A DNA stretch of 64,000 nt from Microvirga sp. VF16 (GCF_016864375.1 NZ_CP069354.1:5105501-5169500); one strand, 5' to 3'; numbered from the stretch's first letter, positions 43,697 to 53,676 are shown. Numbers and translations: made by a program. The notes: a model not told the origin generated them from the letters alone.

Positions 43697-44422
43697 ATGA
43701 AGGTCCTGTTGGTCCATGCGCATCCTGAACCCGCATCCTTCTGCACGGCCATGAAAGATGCGGCCGTGGACACGCTGCGTCGGGCCGGGCACGAGGTGAC
43801 GGTTTCGGATCTCTACGAGCAGAGGTTCAACCCGGTGGCGGGCCCCGACGACTTTGGCAGTCGTCGCAATCCCGATTATCTCGTCTATTCCCTGGAGCAG
43901 CGAAACGGCTGGCAGAACGGAACGATCGCAACCGACATCGCCTGCGAAGCCGAGCGCGTGTTGGAAAGCGACCTCCTCATCCTGAACTTTCCGATCTTCT
44001 GGTTCTCGGTGCCGGCGATCATGAAGGGCTGGATCGACCGGGTTTTTCTGTCAGGAGCCTTTTTTGGCGGGAAGCGCATCTACGATCGCGCCGAACTGAC
44101 GGGCAAGAAAGCGCTGGTCACCGCGACGCTTGGCGGGCGGGAGCACATGTTCGGCACTCAGGCTGTCCATGGCGAAATAACCGGGATGCTTCGCCACCTG
44201 CTCCAGGGCACCCTGGGCTATTGCGGCTTCCAGGTGCTCCAGCCGTTCTTTGCCTTTCATGTTCCCTACCTATCGGACGCGGAGCGCCAGAAATGGCTGG
44301 ACGACTATCGCAACTATCTCGGCGAGATCGAAACGCTTCCGCGTCTCCCCATGCCGTCCCTCGACGACTATGACGACATTCTGCGCCCTTTGACACAGAA
44401 ACCGCAGCCGTCTCTTCCATAG
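43697..44422 (+). CDS. NAD(P)H:quinone oxidoreductase, flavodoxin-like fold
   Basis: A 241-residue flavodoxin-fold protein of the NQO1/MdaB family. MKVLLVHAHPEPASFCTAMKD is the FMN/FAD-binding start; LLILNFPIFWFSVPAIMKGWIDRVFLSGAFFGG is the family signature. It reduces quinones by two electrons, protecting cells from products of aromatic breakdown. Divergent from the dehydratase operon and may be co-regulated by the IclR protein. Confidence 0.9.
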   Translation: MKVLLVHAHPEPASFCTAMKDAAVDTLRRAGHEVTVSDLYEQRFNPVAGPDDFGSRRNPDYLVYSLEQRNGWQNGTIATDIACEAERVLESDLLILNFPIFWFSVPAIMKGWIDRVFLSGAFFGGKRIYDRAELTGKKALVTATLGGREHMFGTQAVHGEITGMLRHLLQGTLGYCGFQVLQPFFAFHVPYLSDAERQKWLDDYRNYLGEIETLPRLPMPSLDDYDDILRPLTQKPQPSLP

Positions 44423-44515
44423 GGCATGACCTGTGCGCCAGGATGCACCATGGCCTTCAGCACTGACCGTGCGAACGACACTGCAGCGACATGCACGCCG
44501 CGACGTCGTGGGTGA

Positions 44516-46456
44516 TCATTTTCCGTCGCGCTCAGTCTCGGTCGTGGACGGCTCGTGCAGCTTCCCACAAAGTTCGAAGATCGAAATGGTCGCCTCGAAT
44601 CCCTTGGGCTGGATCGTGTCGATCATCCGGAAGGCGAAGCGGTCGGCAACGCGTTGGCGGACGGCCTCGCTGACGAGGATCTCGGTGCCGTATTCCTTGT
44701 TGAGCGGCTCCAGCCGCGCGGCCAGATTCACGGTCGCGCCGAGGACCGTGTAGGCCATCCGGTCCGAGGAACCGATGGTGCCGACGACCGCTTCCCCGGT
44801 GTGGATCCCGAACCGTGTGCTGTAGGCGGGCCATCCTTCGCTTTCGAATTCCGCATTGAGCTTTCGGTTGGCCTCCCGGCAGGCCAGCACGGCCGCGCAG
44901 GCATGGGCGACATGATCGGGATCGTCCGCCGGTGCGTTCCAGATCGCCATGACGGCATCGCCGACGAATTTGTCCACCGTGCCGCCGTGCTCCATGATCA
45001 CCGCCGACAGGACGGCGAGATAATGCGACGTCCGAATCATCACCTGCTCGGGATCGGCCTTCTCGGTGATGTTGGTGAAGCCCTCGATATCGGTGAACAG
45101 GACCGTGATCTCGCGCCGCGAGCCGCCGAGCCGCAGGGCATCGCCCGTCGCGACGAGCTGCTGGACCAGCCGTTTCGGAACGAAGCTCGCAAACGTCCGC
45201 ACCACGGTCCGCATGGTGGCGACCGATTGCCCGAGATCGTCGATCTCGCGGATCATCGAACGGACCTCGCTTGCCGGTCCCTCTGTCTCGAACCGCTGGA
45301 TGCGATCCGTTTCGAGAGCGAGCGCCTTCATGGAACGGGACAGCATTGAGCCGATCCACCAGACCACCGGGAGCGCAGCGAGAACGAAGCCGAGCGCCAG
45401 GAGCACCAGACGCCGCCGTCCCGCCTCGATCTCCGCGAAGAACTCGTCGAGCGGCGCCATGACGGCCAGCTTGAGACCGGACGGTCCGGCGGTCTTGATC
45501 GACCGGAACGCCGCCACATAGGTTCGCCCGTCCGCCGCTTCGAAAATCTGCTGCGCCGCTCCACCCTGCCGCCACGTGTTCAAGGGTTTCGCGATGTCGA
45601 CATCCGTCATCTGGTCGAGACGCGGCAGATCGAGCGACCCATTGGCGGCACCGGCGTGCAGGACCTCCGACATGCGCGGATGCGCGACGATCCGACCGCT
45701 GTCGTCGAAGAGGAACACGACGCCGGAGGTTCCGAGTTTCTGGGATCGCAGAAAGGCATCCGTGTCGGCGAGAAGGATATCGCCAGCCGCGATCCCGCGT
45801 CGTCCCTGCGCGAACGGCACGCGCACCGTATAGCCGATCAAATTGGCCGCCCTGAACACGTAAGGATCGGTGATAGCCTCGGCGCCGGGCTGGAACGCGT
45901 CGCGATACCACGGCCTCTCGCGCGGATCGTAATCCGCTTCGCGCTGCTCCTGAGCAAGAATCGCGAGGTCGGGAGAGAGATAGAAGGTGAATCGTGTTCT
46001 CGACGATCCACCGTTCAGCGTCTCGATGACAGTCAGCCGGAACGCGGCGTCGGCGGGAGCGCGGAGCTGAGTGCGGAGGGCGGGTCCGGCCCGATCCAGC
46101 ACGTCGAGCTCGATGAAGGCACCATCGTCGTAGCCGACATAGAGATTGTAGAGCTGTCCATATCGGCGCAGAAGCGCTGCCAGAATTGAATAGAGCGGCG
46201 GATTGCCCAGGATCGTCCCGGATTCGACAGACTGGAGCTGCCGCAGCACTTCGAGGATATCGAGCACATCCCTGAACTGCCCGTCGACCCGGTCGGCCGT
46301 ATGGTCGGCCACCCGGTCGATGAAGGCGAGCGCCGCCGAGCGGGTGATCGACCGGGCCCGGTCGAAGCTCAGAAAGACCAGAGCGAGGCCGACGGCCAGC
46401 ACCACCGCCACGAACAGCGCCGTGATCGAGAGTTGATAGCCGAGCCGAACGCGCAT
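44516..46456 (-). CDS. Membrane adenylate/guanylate cyclase with Cache and HAMP domains
   Basis: A 646-residue sensor cyclase. A first hydrophobic segment (YQLSITALFVAVVLAVGLALVFL), then a large periplasmic Cache domain (about 40-330), a second segment (LVLLALGFVLAALPVVWWIGS), HAMP, and a class III cyclase domain. ITVLFTDIEGFTNITE and VDKFVGDAVMAIWNAP give the two metal-binding aspartates; VLGATVNLAARLE follows. A lysine in the VDKFVGD motif favours ATP as substrate. ATG 46456 (GGAAGG) was chosen over a GTG at 46486. It follows a Crp/Fnr gene on the same strand. Confidence 0.88.
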   Translation of the reverse strand: MRVRLGYQLSITALFVAVVLAVGLALVFLSFDRARSITRSAALAFIDRVADHTADRVDGQFRDVLDILEVLRQLQSVESGTILGNPPLYSILAALLRRYGQLYNLYVGYDDGAFIELDVLDRAGPALRTQLRAPADAAFRLTVIETLNGGSSRTRFTFYLSPDLAILAQEQREADYDPRERPWYRDAFQPGAEAITDPYVFRAANLIGYTVRVPFAQGRRGIAAGDILLADTDAFLRSQKLGTSGVVFLFDDSGRIVAHPRMSEVLHAGAANGSLDLPRLDQMTDVDIAKPLNTWRQGGAAQQIFEAADGRTYVAAFRSIKTAGPSGLKLAVMAPLDEFFAEIEAGRRRLVLLALGFVLAALPVVWWIGSMLSRSMKALALETDRIQRFETEGPASEVRSMIREIDDLGQSVATMRTVVRTFASFVPKRLVQQLVATGDALRLGGSRREITVLFTDIEGFTNITEKADPEQVMIRTSHYLAVLSAVIMEHGGTVDKFVGDAVMAIWNAPADDPDHVAHACAAVLACREANRKLNAEFESEGWPAYSTRFGIHTGEAVVGTIGSSDRMAYTVLGATVNLAARLEPLNKEYGTEILVSEAVRQRVADRFAFRMIDTIQPKGFEATISIFELCGKLHEPSTTETERDGK

Positions 46457-46585
46457 GACCTCAAGCCTTCCGGTCATCCCGGCCACAGAGTTGTCCGGTA
46501 TCCAGCTCTTGTCAAAAATACCTTGATCGGGCTGCGGGCATGCAGGTCTGCGACAGCGCGAAATCCGAGAGGATCGGTCCGCCTA

Positions 46586-47323
46586 TCACCTCCTGATATG
46601 AAGATAGGCGGGATCGAAATCGCCGGCCGTTTGAAGCGCCTCCCAATCCGGAATGTGGAGCGTGCCGCCGCGCAGGACGATCATCCCCTCGCTTCGCAGA
46701 TCCTGAAGAACGCGGTTCACGTGCACCGTCGAAAGTCCCAATGCATCCCCGAGCTCGTTCTGGGTCACCGGCAGATCATAGCCTTTCGGCCCCGCAAGCC
46801 CGACGGCACTCAACCGAACATGAAGCTCGCACAGGAGGTGGGCGATGCGCTGATAGGCGCTGCGCCGTCCCATGCCGATCATCCACTCGCGGAACATGGC
46901 CGCATCGATGAGCGTGTCGCGCCAGAAAACCCTGACCAGACCGGGATGTCGATCCAGCAGATCCTGCAACGTGTCGTGAGGGATCAGGGCCACGCTGCTC
47001 GTCACCAGCGTTCCGATGGTGTTGTCCAGGATCTTCATGTGGAAGCCCTGCAGATCGGGCATGTCACCCGGAATGTAAAAGCCCATGATCTGCCGCTTGC
47101 CGTCGGGGAGGATCTTGTAGCGGCAGACGAAACCGCTGAGGACCAGGCAGCAATCGGTGGGGCGCTCCCCATCCCGGACGATATCGCTATCGGCCTCGAA
47201 AACCTTGACGTTCAACGACAGTTCCAGGAGCGCCTGCCGCTCCTCGTCGGACAGATCGGCAATGCTGTCCAGCTTGCGAAGGAGCGGATTGGACTGAGCC
47301 TGTCTTTGCATGGCAAAGCTCAT
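46586..47323 (-). CDS. Crp/Fnr family transcriptional regulator
   Basis: A 245-residue regulator with a cyclic-nucleotide-binding fold (residues 25-140, with VLSGFVCRYKILPDGKRQIMGFYIPGDM) and a C-terminal HTH (VTQNELGDALGLSTVHVNRVLQDLRSEG). No Fnr-type cysteine cluster is seen. The ATG has a GGGAGGTG site. It lies 129 bases upstream of the cyclase gene on the same strand, so it may respond to the cyclic nucleotide made by that enzyme; this group also includes stress-type regulators without a nucleotide ligand. Confidence 0.88.
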   Translation of the reverse strand: MSFAMQRQAQSNPLLRKLDSIADLSDEERQALLELSLNVKVFEADSDIVRDGERPTDCCLVLSGFVCRYKILPDGKRQIMGFYIPGDMPDLQGFHMKILDNTIGTLVTSSVALIPHDTLQDLLDRHPGLVRVFWRDTLIDAAMFREWMIGMGRRSAYQRIAHLLCELHVRLSAVGLAGPKGYDLPVTQNELGDALGLSTVHVNRVLQDLRSEGMIVLRGGTLHIPDWEALQTAGDFDPAYLHIRR

Positions 47324-47442
47324 CGTAGCACCTCCCGACCCATCGGCTGTACCAGATTGCACAGCTCTGACCACATAACAGACCGGCGCAGTCCTATACC
47401 TGTCTTTCCCCATGATCTTACTTAAGGCAGGTTGGAGACCTC

Positions 47443-47682
47443 TCAATGAGGGTGCCTCACCTCATGCTGGGCAAGATCCTGCAGGATCGCCTCGCGGTGG
47501 TCGTACCATGCGGCCAGCGTCTCTCGCAGCGTCAGCAGCAGCTTTTCCGCCTCTCTCACGTCATGGCCGTCCCGGCGCATTTCCTCGATCCGGAGCATCT
47601 GGTTCGTCACCCGCACCTCGCCTTCAGTAATACCTAGCTCGGCCTTGGCCAAATGCGCTCGTTCAAGGGCCGGATCGGGCAT
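47443..47682 (-). CDS. Hypothetical small helical protein
   Basis: A 79-residue charged, helical protein from ATG 47682 (AGGAGAG six bases upstream). PDPALERAHLAKAELGITEGEVRVTNQMLRIEEMRRDGHD suggests a coiled coil. No family is recognised. Similar short proteins occur near stress regulators in this group. A frame to 47703 would add seven residues. Confidence 0.65.
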   Translation of the reverse strand: MPDPALERAHLAKAELGITEGEVRVTNQMLRIEEMRRDGHDVREAEKLLLTLRETLAAWYDHREAILQDLAQHEVRHPH

Positions 47683-47792
47683 CACTGCTCTCCTCTTGAT
47701 CATAGGCTGCCATCAAGCCCCGTGGAGACAGGTGCCGACGACAAGCTTCATTCCCGCCAGGCCAAAAAATCGGTGCATCTTCCGCTATTTAG

Positions 47793-47818
47793 GGAACACC
47801 CGGCCCTAAATTTTTGTT
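47793..47818 (+). promoter_or_regulatory. Candidate EcfG-type promoter before cheB
   Basis: GGAAC (47793-47797), 17 bases, TGTT (47815-47818), 31 bases before the start of the CheB gene. It matches the alphaproteobacterial general-stress promoter form GGAAC-N16/17-CGTT except for one base. Confidence 0.5.
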
Positions 47819-47848
47819 CACTCTTCGCGGCGCAACCAAAGGCCATTC

Positions 47849-48877
47849 ATGAGCAATCGTGACATCATCGTCATTGGCGGATCCTCGGGAGCAACGGCTC
47901 CTCTCAAGACGATCCTGGGAGCCCTTCCCCAAGACCTGCCGGCCGCCGTATTCATAGTACTGCACATTCCAGCCCGAAGCATCGGTATTTTGTCGACAGT
48001 CGCGTCCGCAGCCGGTCTTCTGCCCGTTCATGCCGCAGCCGAGGGCATGCAGATCAAGCCCGGCAATGTCTATCTGGCCGTCCCGGACCATCACCTCATC
48101 TTGACCAAAGGCCAAATCCGGCTGGGCCGCGGCCCGCGGGAGAACATGGCGCGGCCGGCCATCGACCCCCTCTTTCGCTCGGCCGCGGCTGCCTATGGAT
48201 CTCGTGTCATCGGGGTCATTCTGAGCGGCCTCCTCAACGATGGAGCCTCAGGGCTCGAAGCCGTGAAGCGCTGCGGCGGCGTCACCCTCGTCCAGGACCC
48301 GGCCGATGCGATCGCCGAGGAGATGCCCAGGAGCGCCCTGGAGGCGACGACGGTTGACCTGATGGCGTCCGGCAAACGGATCGGCGACGTTCTGGCCGAT
48401 CTCGTGCGCGAGCCCGCTGGCCCAAGCGTTCCGGTTCCACCGGAAATCCGGCTGGAGGTCGATATCGCGGCAGGTGAACGGGTCGACAGTGAGATCATCG
48501 GTCAGTTCGCGGAGCCCGTCGCTCTCACCTGTCCCAATTGCAGCGGCGTTCTCTCCAAGGTGCGGGGAGGAAAACCGCTCAGGTTCCGCTGCCAGGTTGG
48601 ACATGCCTTGACGGCCGCGGTGGTGGCGAAGGAGCAGGAGAGCGCCGTGGACGAGGCGCTCCGGGTTGCCTTGCGCATCATCGAGGAGCGGGCCGAGCTG
48701 GTCAGCCGGATGGCCGAGGATGGGCGACGCAGCGGTCGCAAAGCCGTTGCTGAAATGTACGAGGAGAGAGCCATCGAGTATCGGCGATATGCCGACACCC
48801 TGCGCCAGGCGGTTCTGCAATCCATGACGCCGCTCGGACTTCGGATGGACGAAGGGGCGCAGGACAGCGAGGAATAG
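47849..48877 (+). CDS. Stand-alone CheB-type methylesterase
   Basis: A 342-residue protein with a CheB methylesterase domain but no receiver. The catalytic triad is present: Ser in IGGSSGATAPL (residue 12 or 13), His in FIVLHIPARS and Asp in LSGLLNDGASGL. The C-terminal 120 residues include two CPNC-type cysteines (LTCPNCSGVLSKVRGGKPLRFRCQVGH), a likely zinc-binding knuckle, followed by a helical tail. It probably deamidates or demethylates an MCP-like target, or acts in a stress signalling pathway. It precedes the CheB-CheR kinase by 84 bases. Confidence 0.88.
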   Translation: MSNRDIIVIGGSSGATAPLKTILGALPQDLPAAVFIVLHIPARSIGILSTVASAAGLLPVHAAAEGMQIKPGNVYLAVPDHHLILTKGQIRLGRGPRENMARPAIDPLFRSAAAAYGSRVIGVILSGLLNDGASGLEAVKRCGGVTLVQDPADAIAEEMPRSALEATTVDLMASGKRIGDVLADLVREPAGPSVPVPPEIRLEVDIAAGERVDSEIIGQFAEPVALTCPNCSGVLSKVRGGKPLRFRCQVGHALTAAVVAKEQESAVDEALRVALRIIEERAELVSRMAEDGRRSGRKAVAEMYEERAIEYRRYADTLRQAVLQSMTPLGLRMDEGAQDSEE

Positions 48878-48961
48878 TCCATAGACCCGGCATCATATTT
48901 TGGGAGGTGGTACAATTCTTCGTAGTATGGCAAATCCTCTCCCGAGCTGGGAAATTTCATC

Positions 48962-51900
48962 GTGGCCGCCAAGAAGAGCAACAAAAAAACCTCCTCCGAG
49001 ACTGTCCAGAACCCTGAGGCTGCGCAGGGAGGCGGCGTCCTTGTCGTCGCCGTCGGAGCCTCGGGAGCGCATAGCGATTCCCTGGAGCGTTTTCTCGCGG
49101 AACTGACGATCGAACCCCGAATGGCGGTTGCCGTCGTCTTCCAACAGCGGGAGGCATTGGACGAGGACCGCTTCAAAGCCGCGCTGGCAGAACACGGCCG
49201 TCAACTGACCCTGGCCACCGACGGAGCGCCGGCCGAGCCCGGCAAGATCTATTGGTCGAAACCCAATATGATCCTGACCCTGGAAAATGGCCGCTTCCAG
49301 ACCCGGATGGCTCAGGAGCCTCCGGGCGAACGCGGAACCATCGACAGCTTTCTCATCTCGGTCGCTCAGGATCAGGAAGCGCGCGCCATCGGTGTCATCT
49401 TCTCGGGCACCAGCGGTGACGGCACGCTTGGCGTCACGGCCCTGAAGGAGGCCGGCGGCCTGACGCTGGCCGAGGAAAGCCATGAGCTTTCCGGCGAGGG
49501 GATCATCCCCAATCACAGCCCCGTCGCTCTCGTCGACTTCGTGCTGCCTCCCGAGGAGTTGGCGAAACGCGTGCAGCTCTATGTGAGCCACTTTGCGCGG
49601 TACAGCGAGGCGGCCCATGTCGATGCGGAGGCGGCCGAGATCACCGGGGCCCTGGCCGGCATCGCCACGATCCTGCGCAATCAGACCGGTCACGACTTTC
49701 ATGGCTACAAGCCGAATACCTTCCTTCGGCGCGTTCAGCGCCGGATGCAGGTCGTGCAGACCGAGACCATCGAAGCCTATGTGGAGTTTCTGAGGACACA
49801 GGCGGATGAGGCGCAGAATCTCTTCAACGACCTCCTGATCGGTGTCACGCAGTTCTTTCGGGATCGCCGTGAATTCGAGCTTCTGGAAGCCCAGGTGATC
49901 CCCAAGCTCTTCGAGGGCAAGACCCGTAACGACCAGATCCGGATCTGGGTGCTCGGCTGTTCCACCGGCGAGGAAGCCTATTCCATCGGCATCCTCCTGC
50001 GCGAGCATATGGCAGGGCTCGACACGGTGCCGCATGTCCAGATCTTCGCCAGCGATATCGATGGCCGTGCCCTCGCGGCTGCCCGGGTGGGCCGCTACAC
50101 CGAGGCGGTCACGAAGGATGTCACGCCGGAGCGGCTGGCACGCTGGTTCGTCAAGGAAGGCAACACCTATTGCGTCGTCAAGGAGCTGCGGGAGATGTGT
50201 ATCTTCTCGCAGCACAGCGTCATCAAGGACGCGCCCTTCTCGCGCCTCGACATGATCTCCTGCCGCAACCTGCTGATCTATCTCAACGCGGATCTTCAGG
50301 ACCGGGTGATCCCGCTCTTCCACTTTGCCCTCAGGCCGGGCGGCTATCTGTTCCTCGGCAATTCCGAAAATATCTCCCGCCACACCAGACTCTTCGCGCC
50401 GGTGGACCGTGGTTTTCGCATCTTCCAGCGCCTTGAGACGACCGCGAGAGTTCTGCCGGACTTTCCCTTCACGGCCGTCGACCGCCGGCCGACGGAGAGC
50501 CCCTCACCCCTGCGACCGCGTCGGATCGAGGGCAGTCTGGCACGTCAGGCAGAGACCATCGCCGAACGCTATGCGCCGGCCTATGTGGTGACGGACGAGA
50601 ACTTCGACGTCATGCATTTCTCAGGCCGCACGGGGCGCTACATCGAGCCGGCCGGCGGAGCGGCGACTCTCAATCTGCTGAATCTCGTCCATGGCGACCT
50701 GCGCCTCGATCTGCGCGCCGCTCTGACCAAGGCTGCGGAAGAGAATCGGATCGTCCAGCTGGACGGGCTTCGGATAGGAACGAACGGCAAGCGTCTGGTC
50801 GTCGATATCGTCGTGGAGCCTATCCGGGATCAGCCGAACGCCGCGCCGGGTTTCGTCGTGCTCTTCAAGGACGGCGCGGCTCTCCCCGAGGAAGATAATA
50901 CGGCCGAGAAGGGTTCCTTCCTGCGGGACGAGCATGTGCAGCGGCTCGAAACCGAGCTGCGTGTCACCCGAGAGCGGCTCCAGGCCACCATCGAGGAGTT
51001 GGAGAGCACGAACGAGGAGCTGAAATCCTCGAACGAAGAGTATCAGTCTCTGAACGAAGAGCTTCAATCCGCCAATGAGGAACTGGAAACGTCCAAGGAG
51101 GAGCTGCAATCCGTCAACGAGGAGCTGACCACCGTCAACGGCGAACTCGCGCATCGGGTCCAGGAACTCGGCCGCTCGAACAGCGATCTGAAGAACCTTT
51201 TGGAGAGCACGCAGATCGCCACGATCTTCCTCGACAACGAGCTGCGGGTGATGAACTACACGCCGGCCGTGACCGAGCTTTTCCACCTTGTCGAAACCGA
51301 CGTCGGGCGGCCGATTGCGCATATCAAATCGCGCATCGCCTATGACGACCTTCAGGACGACGCCCGCCGCGTCGTGCGGACCCTTGGCAGCGTCGACCGC
51401 GAGATCGAGGATGCTGCAACCGGCACCCGCTACATGATCCGCGTTCTGCCTTACCGCAGCATCGACAATTATATCGGCGGCGCCGTGGTGACCTTTACGG
51501 ATGTCACTCCGTTGACCCGCGCGCAGCAGGCTCTGCGCGAAAGCGAGGAACGGTTCCGCGCCATGGCCGAACAGGCGGAGGTCGGCATCGCCATGGTCGA
51601 TCGCGATAGCCGCGTGATCTACATCAACGACCGCTACTGCGCCATGATCGGACAGCCTCGCGATCTGATCCTCGGCCGCACGGTCGAGGAGCTGACATAT
51701 CCCGACGACAATGGCCACAGCAAGCCGTTGCTGGAACAGGCGCTTGCCGGCGGCCAGCCCTTCGTGATCGAAAAGCGCCACCTTCATCCCGACCGTTCGA
51801 TGATCTGGGTGAGAAGCAGCGTCAGCGCCCGGCGCGATGCGGCCGGCAAGGTGGTGGGCGGGCTCGCCGTTGCGATCGATCTGACGGAGCGGGTCCGTGC

Positions 51901-52603
51901 CGAAGAGGCTTTGCGGGAAAGCGAGAGGCATGCAAAGCTCCTGATGGCGGAGTTGCAGCACCGCGTTCGCAACACCCTCGCCATCGTCCGTTCGATTACG
52001 AGACGAACCGCCGCGAACAGCGAAACGGTCGACGACTACGCCATGCATCTCGAAGGGCGCATCGAAGCCTTCGCCCGCACCCAGACCATGGCAACGCGCT
52101 CGGCCGAGGCCGTCATCAATCTCGAAGAGCTGGTCAGGGACGAACTGCTCGCTCACGCGGTGAGGGATGACGAGAAGGCTCATGTCGAGGGGCCGCCCGT
52201 CCGGCTGCGGGCCGCCGTTGCGGAAAAGCTGGGCATGGCGATCCACGAGCTCGCCACCAACGCCGTCAAATACGGCGCTCTGTCGGAAAACGACGGCCAT
52301 GTCGATGTGACCTGGCGCATCGAGGGTGTCGACGGTGACCGGAAGCTCACACTGGAATGGCGGGAAACGGGCGTCCGCATCGCAGCCTCGGCCCCGCGCA
52401 GGCGCGGCTTCGGCACCGAGCTGATCGAACGCACTCTTCCCTATGAGATCGATGCGACGACGGCACTGGAATTCACGCCGGGCGGCGTCCGGTGCGTGAT
52501 CGAATTTCCGCTCAACCAGCACACCGCTCTCATGGGCGCGTTGCAACCGTCGGACCGCCACGGTCAGGATGATCAGGCAAGCGAGCCTGGCCCTCCCTCC
52601 TGA
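48962..52603 (+). CDS. CheB-CheR-PAS-HWE hybrid histidine kinase
   Basis: A 1213-residue fusion. CheB domain (residues 25-205): Ser34 and Asp153 are seen, but the usual catalytic His is replaced by Gln (VVFQQ, 61-62), so it is probably inactive. CheR domain (220-480) with SAM motif WVLGCSTGEEAYS. A coiled coil rich in SNEELKSSNEEYQSLNEELQ repeats (660-735), PAS domains (740-980) and a C-terminal HWE kinase: H1000 in AELQHRVRNTLA, HELATNAVKYGALS and LEWRE. It is a cytoplasmic sensor kinase with a methyltransferase module. GTG start. No partner response regulator is adjacent. Confidence 0.93.
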   Translation: MAAKKSNKKTSSETVQNPEAAQGGGVLVVAVGASGAHSDSLERFLAELTIEPRMAVAVVFQQREALDEDRFKAALAEHGRQLTLATDGAPAEPGKIYWSKPNMILTLENGRFQTRMAQEPPGERGTIDSFLISVAQDQEARAIGVIFSGTSGDGTLGVTALKEAGGLTLAEESHELSGEGIIPNHSPVALVDFVLPPEELAKRVQLYVSHFARYSEAAHVDAEAAEITGALAGIATILRNQTGHDFHGYKPNTFLRRVQRRMQVVQTETIEAYVEFLRTQADEAQNLFNDLLIGVTQFFRDRREFELLEAQVIPKLFEGKTRNDQIRIWVLGCSTGEEAYSIGILLREHMAGLDTVPHVQIFASDIDGRALAAARVGRYTEAVTKDVTPERLARWFVKEGNTYCVVKELREMCIFSQHSVIKDAPFSRLDMISCRNLLIYLNADLQDRVIPLFHFALRPGGYLFLGNSENISRHTRLFAPVDRGFRIFQRLETTARVLPDFPFTAVDRRPTESPSPLRPRRIEGSLARQAETIAERYAPAYVVTDENFDVMHFSGRTGRYIEPAGGAATLNLLNLVHGDLRLDLRAALTKAAEENRIVQLDGLRIGTNGKRLVVDIVVEPIRDQPNAAPGFVVLFKDGAALPEEDNTAEKGSFLRDEHVQRLETELRVTRERLQATIEELESTNEELKSSNEEYQSLNEELQSANEELETSKEELQSVNEELTTVNGELAHRVQELGRSNSDLKNLLESTQIATIFLDNELRVMNYTPAVTELFHLVETDVGRPIAHIKSRIAYDDLQDDARRVVRTLGSVDREIEDAATGTRYMIRVLPYRSIDNYIGGAVVTFTDVTPLTRAQQALRESEERFRAMAEQAEVGIAMVDRDSRVIYINDRYCAMIGQPRDLILGRTVEELTYPDDNGHSKPLLEQALAGGQPFVIEKRHLHPDRSMIWVRSSVSARRDAAGKVVGGLAVAIDLTERVRAEEALRESERHAKLLMAELQHRVRNTLAIVRSITRRTAANSETVDDYAMHLEGRIEAFARTQTMATRSAEAVINLEELVRDELLAHAVRDDEKAHVEGPPVRLRAAVAEKLGMAIHELATNAVKYGALSENDGHVDVTWRIEGVDGDRKLTLEWRETGVRIAASAPRRRGFGTELIERTLPYEIDATTALEFTPGGVRCVIEFPLNQHTALMGALQPSDRHGQDDQASEPGPPS

Positions 52604-52691
52604 AGATAAGGCTTGACCTGACGGGGCGCTGTGTTCTCCATTTGGCCGTCGAAAGCTGCCGCGCTTACTGCCTCCAGCCTGAGGATCTGCA

Positions 52692-53582
52692 TTGGACTGG
52701 GACAAGATCAGACTGTTCTACGAAGTCGTCAACGCTGGGAATTTCACCCGTGCCGGCGAAAAGCTCGGAGTCAACCAGTCATCCATCAGCCGGCAGATCA
52801 GCGCCCTCGAGCATGATTTGAAGATCCTGCTCTTCCACCGGCATCCGCGCGGCCTCGTCCTGACGGAACATGGCGACGTGCTCTTCCGGGCCGCCCAGGA
52901 TATTCGCCTTCGCCTGGAGGAAACCCGTCAGCGCCTGACCGAGACCAGCGAGCGGCCCGCCGGCGATCTCAGGGTCACGGCGACCGTCGGCATCGGCGGC
53001 ATCTGGCTTGCCCGGCGCATTACGGAGTTTCTCGATCTCTATCCCGAGGTGCGCATCCAGCTCATTCTCACCAACGATGAACTGGATCTTGCGATGCGGG
53101 AAGCGGACATCGCCATTCGCCTGCGCCTGCCGGCTCAGCCCGACCTCATCCAGCGCCGTCTCTTCACCATCCAGTATCACGCTTACGCGGCCCATACCTA
53201 CATCGAGCGCTTCGGAGAGCCGGAGACCATCGAGGACCTCGACCGGCATTCCATCGTCAGTCTGGGAGGCGATCAGCCTGCTTTCATCCTCGACCTGCAT
53301 CACTTGGCGAATCTGGGGCGCAATCCCAAGGATCCCCGTCCGAGCCGCTTCGTGGTCAATGACAGCCTGGCGCTCCGGCAGGCCATCGAGAACGGAGCCG
53401 GGATCGGCATGGCTCCCGATTACGCGATGAGCAACAATCCGCGCGTGAAGCAGGTTCTGCGCGACGAGCAGATGCCGACTCTCGACAGCTATCTCGTCTA
53501 TCCGGAGGAGATGCGCTCCGTGGCGCGCGTCCAGGTCTTCCGCGACTTCCTCGTCTCCAAGGCGCAGCGCTGGGATTTTTGA
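52692..53582 (+). CDS. LysR family transcriptional regulator
   Basis: A 296-residue LysR regulator. The HTH starts KIRLFYEVVNAGNFTRAGEKLGVNQSSISRQISALEHDL, and the effector domain follows (RVTATVGIGGIWLARRITEFLDLYPEVRIQL). TTG appears to be the start codon. It stands alone, so its target cannot be told from context. Confidence 0.9.
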   Translation: MDWDKIRLFYEVVNAGNFTRAGEKLGVNQSSISRQISALEHDLKILLFHRHPRGLVLTEHGDVLFRAAQDIRLRLEETRQRLTETSERPAGDLRVTATVGIGGIWLARRITEFLDLYPEVRIQLILTNDELDLAMREADIAIRLRLPAQPDLIQRRLFTIQYHAYAAHTYIERFGEPETIEDLDRHSIVSLGGDQPAFILDLHHLANLGRNPKDPRPSRFVVNDSLALRQAIENGAGIGMAPDYAMSNNPRVKQVLRDEQMPTLDSYLVYPEEMRSVARVQVFRDFLVSKAQRWDF

Positions 53583-53676
53583 TCCGGCGCGGACGCGACG
53601 AGGTCGCAACCTCATTTTCTCCACGATTCTTGGGCTACCTAAGACATTCCCGGAAACGCTTCAGGGCTTCACCCCT

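Noticed and set aside
48893-50383. 496-codon minus-strand open frame
   Set aside because: Antisense to the kinase N-terminal part; no domain or ribosome site.
50621-52705. 694-codon minus-strand open frame
   Set aside because: Antisense to the CheB-CheR kinase. The hydrophobic and low-complexity patterns mirror the coiled-coil repeats of the real gene.
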